DNA of 64,000 nt from Streptomyces xinghaiensis S187. Lineage in GTDB: Bacteria > Actinomycetota > Actinomycetes > Streptomycetales > Streptomycetaceae. The notes beneath the pieces were generated by a model. The model saw only the letters and a list, made by a program, of their open reading frames with translations, was not told where the DNA came from and searched no databases. Of this stretch, positions 17,111-30,908 are shown piece after piece. The position numbers and the translations under genes are program-made. The first letter of the stretch is position 1; each line of letters starts with the position of its first letter. The stretch spans positions 3,844,001-3,908,000 of the forward strand of contig NZ_CP023202.1 in the NCBI RefSeq assembly GCF_000220705.2. The letters run 5' to 3'.

Positions 17111-17645
17111 TCTCCGGGTTGCCACGGATCCCCGAGGATCCCGGCGGCCACTTTCCGCCGCTTTCGGCGGCACCCACTGAAGCAGGATCTCCCCGATCGG
17201 GGATTGGTTCCGGCATGCCGGAATTCGATACCGAAAGGCTCGATTATGAGCCGGCCGGGAAATCCGCTAACGTAGGGGCCGCGCCGGAAGGCGCAGCGGA
17301 AACCCTCTCCAACGGGGACCGGATACGGAATTCGGGCCGGGAAATCGGTTCGGAAAGTGTCTGGTAGGTTGGAAACACCGAAGGGAAGCGCCCGGAGGGC
17401 CCGGAGACGGGGCCGAAGGAAGCGTCCGTTCCTTGAGAACTCAACAGCGTGCCAAAAGTCAACGCCAGATATGTTGATACCCCGTCCGGGCGGCAGATTC
17501 AGGTTTGCTGCCGGGATGAGGTTCCTTTGAAGCAAGTCCTCCCGTGCCATCGAGTGTGGTGGCGGTCGGGAGGCGATTTTACAGCGAGGACGCTGTGCGC
17601 GGTCCGGATTATTCCTCCGGGCTGCGCCGCTCTTGCGTGAAGCAT
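17111..17645 (+). promoter_or_regulatory. rRNA operon leader with further promoter candidates
   Basis: About 530 bases lie between the first promoter and 16S. Additional -10-like elements are TAACGT at 17268-17273 and TGGTAGGTT ending at 17370. The conserved leader block TTGAGAACTCAACAGCGTGC with AAAAGTCAACGCC (about 17433-17466) follows, typical of actinobacterial rrn leaders and probably involved in antitermination or 16S processing. No protein gene is seen. Confidence 0.6.
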
Positions 17646-22638
<4,993 letters not shown>

Positions 22639-22691
22639 TTGGTTCTGAAACAACGAACTGTGTTGCCGTCCGGTTCTTATAGTTTCATAGT

Positions 22692-22810
22692 GTTTCGGTG
22701 GTTATAGCGTGAGGGAAACGCCCGGTTACATTCCGAACCCGGAAGCTAAGCCTTTCAGCGCCGATGGTACTGCAGGGGGGACCCTGTGGGAGAGTAGGAC
22801 GCCGCCGAAC
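22692..22810 (+). rRNA. rrf: 5S ribosomal RNA
   Basis: The 5S gene of about 119 nt begins GTTTCGGTGGTTATAGCG and ends GGACGCCGCCGAAC. The two ends pair to form helix I (TTCGGTGG with CCGCCGAA). It follows 23S by about 70 bases and completes the 16S-23S-5S operon. Confidence 0.95.
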
Positions 22811-22826
22811 AATTCTTGAGAAGAGT

Positions 22827-22868
22827 AGAAAGCCCTGTGGGGGACTCCGGTTCCCCACAGGGCTTTCT
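22827..22868. terminator. rRNA operon terminator
   Basis: The 16-base arms AGAAAGCCCTGTGGGG (22827-22842) and its perfect complement (22853-22868) enclose a 10-base loop. It lies just after 5S. The stem has A-rich and T-rich outer ends, so it may also stop transcripts arriving from the minus-strand cmd operon, which ends at 22962. Confidence 0.9.
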
Positions 22869-22961
22869 CGCGTTCAAGGGCCTTTTCTCGCCCGGGTGAT
22901 GGAGAAGGTCCGGTGGTTTTCCCGGATAGAGGCCGTCCCGTCGCCCGGTGCCCCGGCGGTC

Positions 22962-24986
22962 TCAGCCGGCCGGGAAGTGCCGGGGCCAGCGGGCTCTGGC
23001 CTGCTCCTTGGAGCGGAGCAGGGCCAGTGTGGGCATGCCCCGCTCGCTGCCCGAGCTCAGGAGCCCGGGGAGCTGCGGGAGGGGAGCGACCCGTGCGACG
23101 TCGTCCAGGACGACGGTAAGTGGTGGGTCGAGCCGGCCGGCGGATGACCGTTCGGCCATGCTCCGGCCGTGCTCGACCACGTTCGAGGCGAGTGCGGTGA
23201 GGAACGGCATCGCGCCCGGGTGGGTCCGCGGGTCCTCGATCGCTTCGCCCATGACGTAAAGCGTTCCCTCTTCGGTGACGAATGACTCCAGTGCGAGGGA
23301 ATCCGCCCGTGTTGGGTTACACGCGTTGCGGATGTGGACGGAGGAGAGCGCCGACAGGGCACGGGCCGTCAGCTGCAGGGCCATGTCCCGGCGTTCCGGG
23401 TGCGCGGTGAGCGTGGCCTCCAGTTCGCCGGCCGAACCGGCGGCGGCGCGGCGGTTGGTGCGGAGGATGCGGACCGGCTCATGGGCGGAGTTTCCGGAGG
23501 CCCAGCGGTGGACCTGGCGGATCGGACGGTCGTCCACGGCGGCGGCGTGCAGCCAGCAGCGCAGCAGGGTCTCCGCGGCGTCCGCGGTGGCGGAGTCGAG
23601 GGCGTGCTGCGGCCGTACGGGGGCGAGCAGGGCGGCCGCGCGCGACGCCGCGGTCTCGCGTGTCTCGCAGCCGCTGACGGGCGACCAGCGGAGCCGGGAG
23701 GGAGTGTCGAGTTGCTGCCCGGGGTCGTAGACGTGCGTGGGGCCGAGTTTGGCGCGGGCGTCCTTGCTCTCGGTCCAGAGAGCCGGGTCCGAGGTGATGA
23801 CCAGGAGGGGGCCTTCGGCGTCCGCGACGGCGCGCAGGGCCAGCCGGAGGCGGTCCCGGGCGCCGTCGATACCGAAGAAGTGAAGGCCGTGGGTGACGTG
23901 GGCGGAGGCGTCAACTTCCGCCGGGGCGCCGGGGAGCGTGGGGTACGGGCCGCCGTGCTGTGGGCCGCACGCCGTTCCTGGGTGGGTGGCGCCCGACGCG
24001 GCCGGGCTCTGTTGGGCAGCGGCGGCCTCAGGGCCTGTGGGGAGACCGGTGAGGTTTTCTGCGGCGGGGTCGCCCGGGTTGATCGGGCCTGGTGTCCCGG
24101 GGGTGGCGATGCCCTGTCCGGGCGCGGGCGTTGAGGGGTACGGGGTGACCGCGGGGCCCGGGGAGGCCGTGCTCGGGCCCTCGGGGCCGGGAGCCGGGGC
24201 CGGGGGGACCGGGATGTGCGGGGCCGCGGCTGGGGTGTGCGTTGCGTACGGGGTGCCGGCACCGGCGCGGCTCGGTGTGCCGTTCGGGGCGGCGGGATGG
24301 GAGGAGCCCGGGCCGGGGTGGTCCGGGGCAGCGGCGCCTGCGGGTGGCGTCATGCCGGTGGTGGGGGCGGCTTCCCGGGCCGGTGCGCCGTGGCCTGCCG
24401 GGTGTTCGCCCGGGGTGGGTGCGGCTCCGGTGGGGGTTCTCGTCCGCCCGTTCGCGGGGTGCGGCGGGCCGGCGGAGAGGTCACGGATCGCTGCGTCCCC
24501 GGCACGGGCCTTGGGCCCGTCAGGACCGTGCCGCACGTCCGTACCCTGCCGCCCGTTCCCGCGGCCGGTGCGGCCCGTGTGGTCCGGACCGGCCGTGTGG
24601 GGTCTGCGGCGGGTGGCGCGCCAGCGGGCGACGGTGCCGATGGCGAAGACCGCCAGCACCGTGAGCACCATGATCTCCCCGATGAGGAGGCCCCAGAAGA
24701 GGCCGGGCCCGGACAGTTCTCCCGCGGCCCGGGGCCAGGCGGCGGCCAGATCGCCCGGGTCCGTCAGCAGGCGCCGCATGGCGAGAGGGGTTTCGGTGAA
24801 GCCGGCGCCCGAGGGCCAGGAGCCGTGGGCCAGCAGTCCGGAAAGGCCCGCGGCCGACCAGACCAGCACGGTGAGGGTGACGAGGAAACCGAGCAGTCCG
24901 ACGAGGAGCCCGTCCGGGATGCCGCCGCTTCCGCCGCTTCCGTCACTCCCGGGCCGGGGCTCGGCGCCTCTGTTCCCTGCCGTCAT
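22962..24986 (-). CDS. cmdA: CmdA-like membrane protein with VirD4/TraG-type C-terminal domain
   Basis: The 674-residue product is the last gene of the six-gene cmd-type operon. Two membrane helices lie at about 25-50 and 95-115, followed by a long Pro/Gly/Ala/Thr-rich cytosolic linker to about residue 360. The C-terminal domain resembles the distal part of a type IV coupling ATPase: HFFGIDGARDRLRL, then VVLDDVARVAPLPQLPG (Walker B plus the family's LP-L segment) and SSGSERGMPTLALLRS. No Walker A loop is visible, so it probably does not hydrolyse ATP alone. The ATG at 24986 is two bases past the stop of the VirB4-like gene, implying coupled translation. The name rests on synteny with SCO4126-4131, from memory. 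Confidence 0.75.
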   Translation of the reverse strand: MTAGNRGAEPRPGSDGSGGSGGIPDGLLVGLLGFLVTLTVLVWSAAGLSGLLAHGSWPSGAGFTETPLAMRRLLTDPGDLAAAWPRAAGELSGPGLFWGLLIGEIMVLTVLAVFAIGTVARWRATRRRPHTAGPDHTGRTGRGNGRQGTDVRHGPDGPKARAGDAAIRDLSAGPPHPANGRTRTPTGAAPTPGEHPAGHGAPAREAAPTTGMTPPAGAAAPDHPGPGSSHPAAPNGTPSRAGAGTPYATHTPAAAPHIPVPPAPAPGPEGPSTASPGPAVTPYPSTPAPGQGIATPGTPGPINPGDPAAENLTGLPTGPEAAAAQQSPAASGATHPGTACGPQHGGPYPTLPGAPAEVDASAHVTHGLHFFGIDGARDRLRLALRAVADAEGPLLVITSDPALWTESKDARAKLGPTHVYDPGQQLDTPSRLRWSPVSGCETRETAASRAAALLAPVRPQHALDSATADAAETLLRCWLHAAAVDDRPIRQVHRWASGNSAHEPVRILRTNRRAAAGSAGELEATLTAHPERRDMALQLTARALSALSSVHIRNACNPTRADSLALESFVTEEGTLYVMGEAIEDPRTHPGAMPFLTALASNVVEHGRSMAERSSAGRLDPPLTVVLDDVARVAPLPQLPGLLSSGSERGMPTLALLRSKEQARARWPRHFPAG

Positions 24987-24988
24987 GC

Positions 24989-26419
24989 TCAGGCCACCGT
25001 GGACTCGGAGGAGCCGACCACCTCGTCCTCGAGGTGCTGCTCGACGGCGCGCGCCGCGCGCTCCTCGGCCTCCGCTTCGGCGGCCTGCTCCAGGGCCAGC
25101 GCCTCGTCGCTCAGGGAGGAGGACTCGGTCATCGCGCGGTCCGTGTAGACGAGGGGGCGTTCGGTCTCGGTGATGAGGTGCTTGACGACCTGCACATTGC
25201 CGTTGACGTCCCAGACGGCGATGCCGGGGGTGAGGGTGGGGATGATCTCGACGGCCCACCGGGGCAGGCCGAGTACCCGGCCGGTGGCCCGCGCCTCGTC
25301 CGTCTTCTGGGCGTAGATGGTGCGGGTGGAGGCCATTTTGAGGATGGCCGCGGCCTCGCGCGCGGCCGCGCCGTCGACGACGTCCGAGAGATGGTGGACG
25401 ACGGCGACGAAGGAGAGGCCGAGCCGGCGGCCGAACTTCAGCAGCCGCTGGAAGAGCTGCGCCACGAACGGGGAGTTGATGATGTGCCAGGCCTCTTCCA
25501 CCAGGAAGATGCGCTTGACCCGGTCGGGGCGGATCCAGGTGTGCTCCAGCCAGACGCCGACGATGGCCATCAGGATCGGCATGGCGATGGAGTTGCGGTC
25601 GATGTGCGAGAGGTCGAAGACGATCAGCGGGGCGTCCAGGTCGATGCCGACGGTCGTCGGCCCGTCGAACATGCCGCGCAGGTCTCCGTCGACGAGCCGG
25701 TCGATGACCAGGGCGACGTCCAGGCCCCAGGCGCGGACGTCGTCGAGGGCGACGTTCATGGCCTCGGCGGACTCGGGCTTGGGATGCCGCAACTGCTCGA
25801 CGATGTCGGTGAGGACGGGCTGGCGGTCGGTGATCGTCCGGGTGACGAATCCGTGGGCGACCTTGAGGGCGAAGCCGGAGCGTTCGTCGAGCCCGCGCCC
25901 CATCGCGACCTCGATGATCGTGCGGAGCAGGGCCAGCTGGCCGGTGGCGGTGATCGAGGGGTCGAGCGGGTTGAGCCGTATGCCGTCGTTGATCGCCGAG
26001 GTGGGGTCGAGCCGGATGGGGGTGATCCCCAGCTGCTCGGCGATGAGGTTCCACTCGCCGACGCCGTCCTCGCCCTGGGCGTCCAGGACGACCACCTGCC
26101 GGTCGCGGAAGCGGAGCTGGCGCAGCACGTAGGTCTTCTCCAGCGCCGACTTGCCGTTGCCGGACTCGCCGAGCACCAGCCAGTGCGGGGCCGGGAGCTG
26201 CTGGCCGTAGAGCTGGAAGGGGTCGTAGATGTACCCCTTCCCCGAGTACACCTCGCGTCCGATGATCACTCCGGAGTCGCCGAGGCCGGGGGCGGCGGTC
26301 GGCAGGTAGACGGCCTGGGCCTGGCCCGTGGAGGTGCGCACGGGCAGGCGCGTGGTCTCCACCTTCCCGAAGAGGAAGCTGGTGAAGGCCTCGGTCACGG
26401 CGGACAGCGGATCGAACAC
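24989..26419 (-). CDS. cmdB: CmdB-like VirB4/TraG-family ATPase
   Basis: The 476-residue ATPase carries Walker A GESGNGKS at 84-91 and a Walker B of the VirB4 kind, RIFLVEEAWHIIN, at about 300. HAS-barrel-like N-terminal residues precede the P-loop, and the C-terminus is an acidic, Ala/Glu-rich helix. VirB4-like ATPases power assembly and substrate movement in type IV secretion systems; here the enzyme would sit at the inner membrane with the neighbouring membrane proteins. It is ten bases downstream of the SCO6880-like gene. In S. coelicolor the cmd operon (conserved membrane proteins for differentiation) has an ATP/GTP-binding member, which matches this gene. Confidence 0.85.
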   Translation of the reverse strand: MFDPLSAVTEAFTSFLFGKVETTRLPVRTSTGQAQAVYLPTAAPGLGDSGVIIGREVYSGKGYIYDPFQLYGQQLPAPHWLVLGESGNGKSALEKTYVLRQLRFRDRQVVVLDAQGEDGVGEWNLIAEQLGITPIRLDPTSAINDGIRLNPLDPSITATGQLALLRTIIEVAMGRGLDERSGFALKVAHGFVTRTITDRQPVLTDIVEQLRHPKPESAEAMNVALDDVRAWGLDVALVIDRLVDGDLRGMFDGPTTVGIDLDAPLIVFDLSHIDRNSIAMPILMAIVGVWLEHTWIRPDRVKRIFLVEEAWHIINSPFVAQLFQRLLKFGRRLGLSFVAVVHHLSDVVDGAAAREAAAILKMASTRTIYAQKTDEARATGRVLGLPRWAVEIIPTLTPGIAVWDVNGNVQVVKHLITETERPLVYTDRAMTESSSLSDEALALEQAAEAEAEERAARAVEQHLEDEVVGSSESTVA

Positions 26420-26429
26420 GGCAGTGCCC

Positions 26430-27983
26430 CTAACGTCGGATGCCGGTCGCGAAGGGCAACGTGTTCACGAAGGCCCGGTGGTGTTCCCGGTCGCACCACT
26501 CCAGCTTGAGATAGGACTTGCCGGCCGAGGCGCGGATGGTGCGCTTGTCACGGGCGAGCGCTTCGGGGGAGCGGGAGGAGACGGTGATGTAGCCGACGAG
26601 GTTGACACCCGCCGCGCCGCTGGCGAGATCCTCGCCGCGCTGGTCGAGGCGGCCGTGGGCGGCGATGTCGCGCGGGTCGACGGTGCGGTTCATCTTGGCC
26701 GCGCGGCTGGCCTCGGCCTCGTCGTTCGTCTTCTCCGTCAGCATCCGTTCGATGGCGACCTCGGTGGGTTCCAGGTCCATGCAGACGGCGACCGTGCGGA
26801 TCACATCGGGGGTGTGGACGAGCAGCGGGGCCAGGAAGTTGACGCCGACCGGGGTCATCGGCCACTCCTTCACCCAGGCCGTGGCGTGGCACCAGGGGGC
26901 CCGGGTGACCGACTCGCGGGTCTTGGCCTGGAGGTACGTCGGCTCCGTGGCGTCCAGCTCGGCCGGCCAGGCGTTGCGCTTCGTCATGGCCTGGATGTGG
27001 TCGATCGGGTGGTCCGGGTCGTACATGGAGTGGATGAGGGAGGAGAGCCGCGCCTGGCCCAGCGGCTGCCGGACGCGGATGTCGGCCTCGGCGAGACGGG
27101 CGCAGATGTCGGTGAGCTCCCGGGCCATGACGACGGCCAGCCCGGCGTCCTTGTCGAGCCGGCGGCTGCCTCCCGCCGCGCGGGCCGCGCGGGCCATGGC
27201 GTGCGCCTCGGCCGCCAGTTCGCGGTTGTAGTGCATACAGGCGACGAGATAGGCCCGGTGCTGCTCGGAGGAGGTGGAGACCATGGACTGGAGCTGGTCG
27301 TACGAGTCCTGGAGCCAGTGCGGGGCCCTGCGGTCGCCGCGCCGCTCGACGTCCTTGGCGTGTGCGTCGGGGTCGGCGGGGAGGGTGCGGGCGAGCATCT
27401 GGATGCGCGTCACGAAGCCGTCGCCGTTGGCCACGTGCTTGAGGAGGGTGCCGAAGCGGTCGACCAGCGCCTCCTGGTCCTCGCTGTCGCGCAGTCCGAC
27501 GCCCGGGCCCTCGATCTCGATGGCGGCGGTCACGGTGCGGCGGTCGGCGTGCAGCAGCACCGCGATCTCGTCCGGGCCGAACGGCGCGGAGAGCCAGTTG
27601 ATCCGGCCGATGCCGGGGGGCGGGCCGATCTCGACCTCGCGTCCGTCGAACCGTATGCCCGCCTCGGCGGCGGCGGAGCGGTAGGTGGCCCCCTTCTTCA
27701 CCTGCCGCTTGTAGGAGCGCCGGATCTCGAACCACTTGTAGAACGTCCGGTGCTTGTACGGCACGTAGACGGCGGCCAGCGCCAGCGCCGGGAAGCCGGT
27801 GAGCAGGGTGATCCGCAGGGACAGTACGGGGACGAGCAGACCACACATCATGCCGAGGAACGCGCCGGCGATGATCAGGGCGATCTCGCCGGTCTCCCGG
27901 TTCTTGCCGATGATCGCGTTCGGGCGGGCCCTGCCGATCAGATAGGTGCGCCGCGGCGCGACCGGATGGGACTGGGTCGTCAC
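26430..27983 (-). CDS. cmdC: CmdC-like, SCO6880-family type IV secretion-associated protein
   Basis: The 517-residue protein belongs to the family NCBI labels SCO6880. Two close membrane helices lie at about 33-70 (EIALIIAGAFLGMMCGLL and TGFPALALAAVYVP), followed by a large soluble domain with GPPPGIGRINWLSAPFGPDE. The arrangement recalls a PrgI-like membrane part joined to a degenerate VirB4 N-terminal domain, and no P-loop is present. In actinobacterial conjugation-like loci this protein always precedes the VirB4 ATPase, as here. Its start ATG overlaps the stop of the next upstream gene by four bases (ATGA), so the two are translationally coupled. Confidence 0.82.
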   Translation of the reverse strand: MTTQSHPVAPRRTYLIGRARPNAIIGKNRETGEIALIIAGAFLGMMCGLLVPVLSLRITLLTGFPALALAAVYVPYKHRTFYKWFEIRRSYKRQVKKGATYRSAAAEAGIRFDGREVEIGPPPGIGRINWLSAPFGPDEIAVLLHADRRTVTAAIEIEGPGVGLRDSEDQEALVDRFGTLLKHVANGDGFVTRIQMLARTLPADPDAHAKDVERRGDRRAPHWLQDSYDQLQSMVSTSSEQHRAYLVACMHYNRELAAEAHAMARAARAAGGSRRLDKDAGLAVVMARELTDICARLAEADIRVRQPLGQARLSSLIHSMYDPDHPIDHIQAMTKRNAWPAELDATEPTYLQAKTRESVTRAPWCHATAWVKEWPMTPVGVNFLAPLLVHTPDVIRTVAVCMDLEPTEVAIERMLTEKTNDEAEASRAAKMNRTVDPRDIAAHGRLDQRGEDLASGAAGVNLVGYITVSSRSPEALARDKRTIRASAGKSYLKLEWCDREHHRAFVNTLPFATGIRR

Positions 27984-29287
27984 GTCCGCTCACCTCCTGA
28001 GGAATTGCCGGTGGCCCGGTCGCGTGCGCGGGGCACGGCCGCGGCCGGTGTACCGCCGCCCGTCCCGCTGGACGAGCCGCCGCGCGAACTGTGGGCGGCG
28101 ACGCCGCCGGAGACCGCGGAGGCCGGCCGGGGCTCGGGCCGGGACGGGGCCGCCGCCTCGCCGCCGCCTCCGCCGCCGCGGGTGCTGTGGGTCTTGATCC
28201 CCTGCTTGACCAGGGCGGCCGGGGACGAGATCAGGGCGGCGGCCTGGGAACCGTCGGTGGCCGCCCTGCGGTTGGTGCGGGCGGAGACGATGTCGTCACC
28301 GAAGCCGGGGACGAAGCGGTAGATCATCGCGCTGGCGAAGATGGCCAGCAGGATGATGGCGAGCCCGGAGACGACCGCGGAGAAGGCGTTGGGGCCGTCC
28401 TCGCTGGCGCTGAGGGCGCCGGCCAGCCCGAGCACGATGACGATGACGGGCTTGACGAGGATGACGGCGATCATGATGCCCGCCCAGCGGCGGACGTGGC
28501 CCCACATGTTCTTGTCGACCAGCCCGGCGTAGACGACGACGCCGAGCAGGGCGCCCGCGTAGAGGAGCGCGGCCCGGATGACGAGTTCGAGGTAGAGGAT
28601 GCCCGCGGCGAGTACGGAGACCAGGCTGACGATGATCAGCATGATCGGTCCGCCGCCGATGTCCTCGCCCTTCTTCAGCGCCTCGGCGAAGGAGCCGAAG
28701 AAGGTGTTCGTGTCGTCGGAGGTGCCGGAGGCGATCACCTCGGTGAGACCGTCGGTCGCGGACACCACCGTGTAGAGGATCAGCGGGGTGAAGGCGGAGG
28801 CCAGGACGGTCAGCCAGAGGAAGCCGACGGCCTCGGTGACCGCCTCGGTGAACGGCACTCCGCGGATGGCGCGCTTGGCGACCGCGAACAGCCAGAGCAG
28901 CAGGGTGAGGACGGCGGAGACGGCGAAGACGACCGCGTACTGCTTGAGGAACGCGGTGTTGGTGAAGTCGACCTCGGTGGTCTTCTCCACCGCCTCGGAG
29001 AGCTTGTCGACGACGAAGGCGGCGGCGTCGGCGCAGCCCTTGGCGAGGGAGGAGAGGGGGTCGAGGGGGTTGGAGAGGGAATCGGCGGGGGTGCTGCCGC
29101 CGCCCGATCCGTCCTCGCGTTCGCAGAACTCCGCGGCTCCGCCGCGCAGCCCCTCACAGGCATCGCCGTCTTCCGTGGGACCGGGTGACGGCTCGGCGAG
29201 CGCCCGGGTCGCCGTGAGGGCGAAGAGAGCTTGCGCACCTGTGAGTGCTGCCGCGAAGGTGAGCACGCGGCGGGGATTACCGGGCAT
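27980..29287 (-). CDS. cmdD: CmdD-like polytopic membrane protein (VirB6/TrbL-like)
   Basis: The 435-residue protein has an N-terminal signal-like segment (RRVLTFAAALTGAQALFALT) and an extracytoplasmic acidic/Gly part with paired cysteines (DACEGLRGGAAEFCERE). At least six hydrophobic helices lie between about 115 and 345, including AVVFAVSAVLTLLLWLFAVA and IMLIIVSLVSVLAAGILYLE. A Gly/Ser/Arg-rich cytosolic tail follows. The plan fits the VirB6/TrbL polytopic core of type IV secretion systems. The ATG at 29287 is chosen over one 66 bases upstream because it begins the signal segment; it overlaps the preceding gene by 11 bases. Confidence 0.78.
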   Translation of the reverse strand: MPGNPRRVLTFAAALTGAQALFALTATRALAEPSPGPTEDGDACEGLRGGAAEFCEREDGSGGGSTPADSLSNPLDPLSSLAKGCADAAAFVVDKLSEAVEKTTEVDFTNTAFLKQYAVVFAVSAVLTLLLWLFAVAKRAIRGVPFTEAVTEAVGFLWLTVLASAFTPLILYTVVSATDGLTEVIASGTSDDTNTFFGSFAEALKKGEDIGGGPIMLIIVSLVSVLAAGILYLELVIRAALLYAGALLGVVVYAGLVDKNMWGHVRRWAGIMIAVILVKPVIVIVLGLAGALSASEDGPNAFSAVVSGLAIILLAIFASAMIYRFVPGFGDDIVSARTNRRAATDGSQAAALISSPAALVKQGIKTHSTRGGGGGGEAAAPSRPEPRPASAVSGGVAAHSSRGGSSSGTGGGTPAAAVPRARDRATGNSSGGERT

Positions 29288-30119
29288 AGGTGAACCCTCC
29301 GAACCCTTCGACGGCCTCGGCCATCTCCTCGGCCGACGACGCGACCTGGTCACGGCCGACGGGTGTCGGACCGTCCTTCTCCTGGAAGTCGGCCACCTTC
29401 CAGTCGTTGTCGAGCCACTGGAGTTCGAGGGTGTTGGTGTACCAGCCTTCGGTCACCGGGTTCTTGGACCCCTCACCGGCGAGGCCGAACAACTGGGAGT
29501 ACCAGACGGCCACGGTGGCGGCGTCGTTGCCGAATTTCTCCACTTTCGTGCCGACCGGGTTGGCGCGAGCGACGAACGTCATGCCTTCGGGCGCGCTGCC
29601 GTCGGACTCCAGGCCGATGCCGGCCAGGAACTTCTCGCGGGAGTACGCCCTGTCCAGCTCGGTCCGGCGCTCGCTGGCCACGCGTGGGCTGTAGACCGTT
29701 TCCACGATGTCCCGGCGGGTTTCCGCGTCGAACATCCCGTCCCCGCTCAAGGCGACGACATAGTTGGCCGCCGCCGACTCCGCGCCCTGTTCCGTGCGGG
29801 GAAAGCCCGTGGCGATGCCGGCCTCGGAGCCCGTCACGGGGCGTTCGCCGGTGGGGGCCGTCGCCCGGGCGGCCGGGCCGCCCTTGCCGTCCTTCGCGGG
29901 GCTCTCCCCGCCGCCGTCGCCGCGGTTGGCGAAGGCGATGGCGGCGATCAGCAGCACGACGACGCCGACGACGCCGACGAGCCCGCGCGGGGAGCGGGAG
30001 GGGCGCCTGCCGCCGTAGGTGCCGGCGCCCGGCTCGTCGGGCAGCCGGGTGCGGGTCTGGTGGCCGCCGGGCCCGTCGCCCGGGTGGTCGCCGCGGTATC
30101 CGCCGTCGCCGTGGCTCAT
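29277..30119 (-). CDS. cmdE: CmdE-like single-pass membrane protein (possible VirB8/TcpC-like)
   Basis: The 280-residue protein has a Gly/Arg/Pro-rich cytosolic N-terminus of about 45 residues and one membrane helix (GLVGVVGVVVLLIAAIAF). The extracytoplasmic domain of about 210 residues has alternating charged helices and short strands (AESAAANYVVALSGDGMF; TVAVWYSQLFGLAG; NTLELQWLDNDWKVADF). One helix plus an NTF2-like external domain is the VirB8/TcpC plan, which fits its place in the operon, but that assignment is inference. The start ATG at 30119 has GAGAGG upstream. It overlaps cmdD, and a 243-base gap separates it from cmdF. Confidence 0.75.
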   Translation of the reverse strand: MSHGDGGYRGDHPGDGPGGHQTRTRLPDEPGAGTYGGRRPSRSPRGLVGVVGVVVLLIAAIAFANRGDGGGESPAKDGKGGPAARATAPTGERPVTGSEAGIATGFPRTEQGAESAAANYVVALSGDGMFDAETRRDIVETVYSPRVASERRTELDRAYSREKFLAGIGLESDGSAPEGMTFVARANPVGTKVEKFGNDAATVAVWYSQLFGLAGEGSKNPVTEGWYTNTLELQWLDNDWKVADFQEKDGPTPVGRDQVASSAEEMAEAVEGFGGFTYAR

Positions 30120-30362
30120 GCGGGGTACGACCTCTCGGAGGCGGCCCGGGGGCACGTGCCGCGGGCAAGGCCGGAGGAGTGGGGGTGCGGCACCGGCCCC
30201 GGTGGTGTCCGCCGGGGCGGGGTGTGGTGAGTGGACATCAGAAGGACGCAACCTCTGCCGGTGGGCACGACGGACGGGTGGGACGGGGCATCGGGACGCA
30301 CCGCTCCCGTCAAGGGGCCGGGGGAGCGGGCGCCGGAGTCGCGGACGCGCGGGCCGGCGTCG
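30120..30362 (-). other. 243-base gap inside the cmd operon
   Basis: The gap between cmdF and cmdE carries no convincing coding frame or strong hairpin. It may hold a weaker internal promoter or simply a long untranslated spacer. Confidence 0.3.
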
Positions 30363-30671
30363 CTACACGGCCATGCCGTAGACGATGGTGAACAGGGTGC
30401 CGAGGGAGCCGATGATGAAGACGCCGGTGAGCCCGGCGACGATCAGTCCCTTGCCCTGTTCCGCGCTGAAGGTGTCGCGCAGTGCCGTGGCTCCGATGCG
30501 CTGCTTCGCCGCGCCCCAGATCGCGATGCCCAGGCAGAGCAGGATGGCGATCGCCATCACGACCTCGATCATGATGCGGGCCTCGTTGCCCAGACTCCCG
30601 AACGGCCCCCAGTCGGGAGCGATGCCGCCGATGATGGTGGTGATGTCGCCTTTTTCGGCTGCCAGGAACAT
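30363..30671 (-). CDS. cmdF: CmdF-like small two-helix membrane protein (VirB2 pilin-like)
   Basis: The 102-residue protein has two hydrophobic helices, MIEVVMAIAILLCLGIAIWG at about 34-53 and GLIVAGLTGVFIIGSLGTLFTIVY at about 74-97, joined by a short basic/polar loop (AAKQRIGATALRDTFSAEQGKG). Size and topology resemble VirB2/TrbC prepilins of type IV secretion systems, although no classical signal peptidase site is evident. It is the first gene of the minus-strand cmd operon, with GGTGAG seven bases before the ATG at 30671. An alternative GTG at 30683 would add four residues. Confidence 0.72.
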   Translation of the reverse strand: MFLAAEKGDITTIIGGIAPDWGPFGSLGNEARIMIEVVMAIAILLCLGIAIWGAAKQRIGATALRDTFSAEQGKGLIVAGLTGVFIIGSLGTLFTIVYGMAV

Positions 30672-30862
30672 TGTGAAACTCACCGCCCCTAGTGGGTAGT
30701 TGCGCCCCTGCCGGATGGCACGGGTCCGCTCTCCATCTTCCCCGACGATTCCGCCGCTGGGCGTCGCCTTGGTGGCATTTATTGGCGGATCCCGCGCGGA
30801 TCCGCGGGAGTTGCACCACCGGAGGTCACCCGCCGTACCGGCCGAGCCGTGTATTGTCACTC

Positions 30863-30891
30863 TGTGTATCACGCTGGGTGACGTCCGGCAA
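30863..30891 (-). promoter_or_regulatory. Candidate cmd operon promoter (TTGCCG-N17-TACACA)
   Basis: Read on the minus strand, TTGCCG (30891-30886) and TACACA (30868-30863) are 17 bases apart. The pair lies about 190 bases upstream of cmdF and just after the stop of the DUF397 gene. Confidence 0.5.
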
Positions 30892-30908
30892 CGGCCTTTG
30901 ACGGACGA

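Noticed and set aside
26328..28322. 664-residue plus-strand frame over cmdC/cmdB
   Set aside because: It has no domain or start signal, and the opposite strand has overlapping, family-matching genes.
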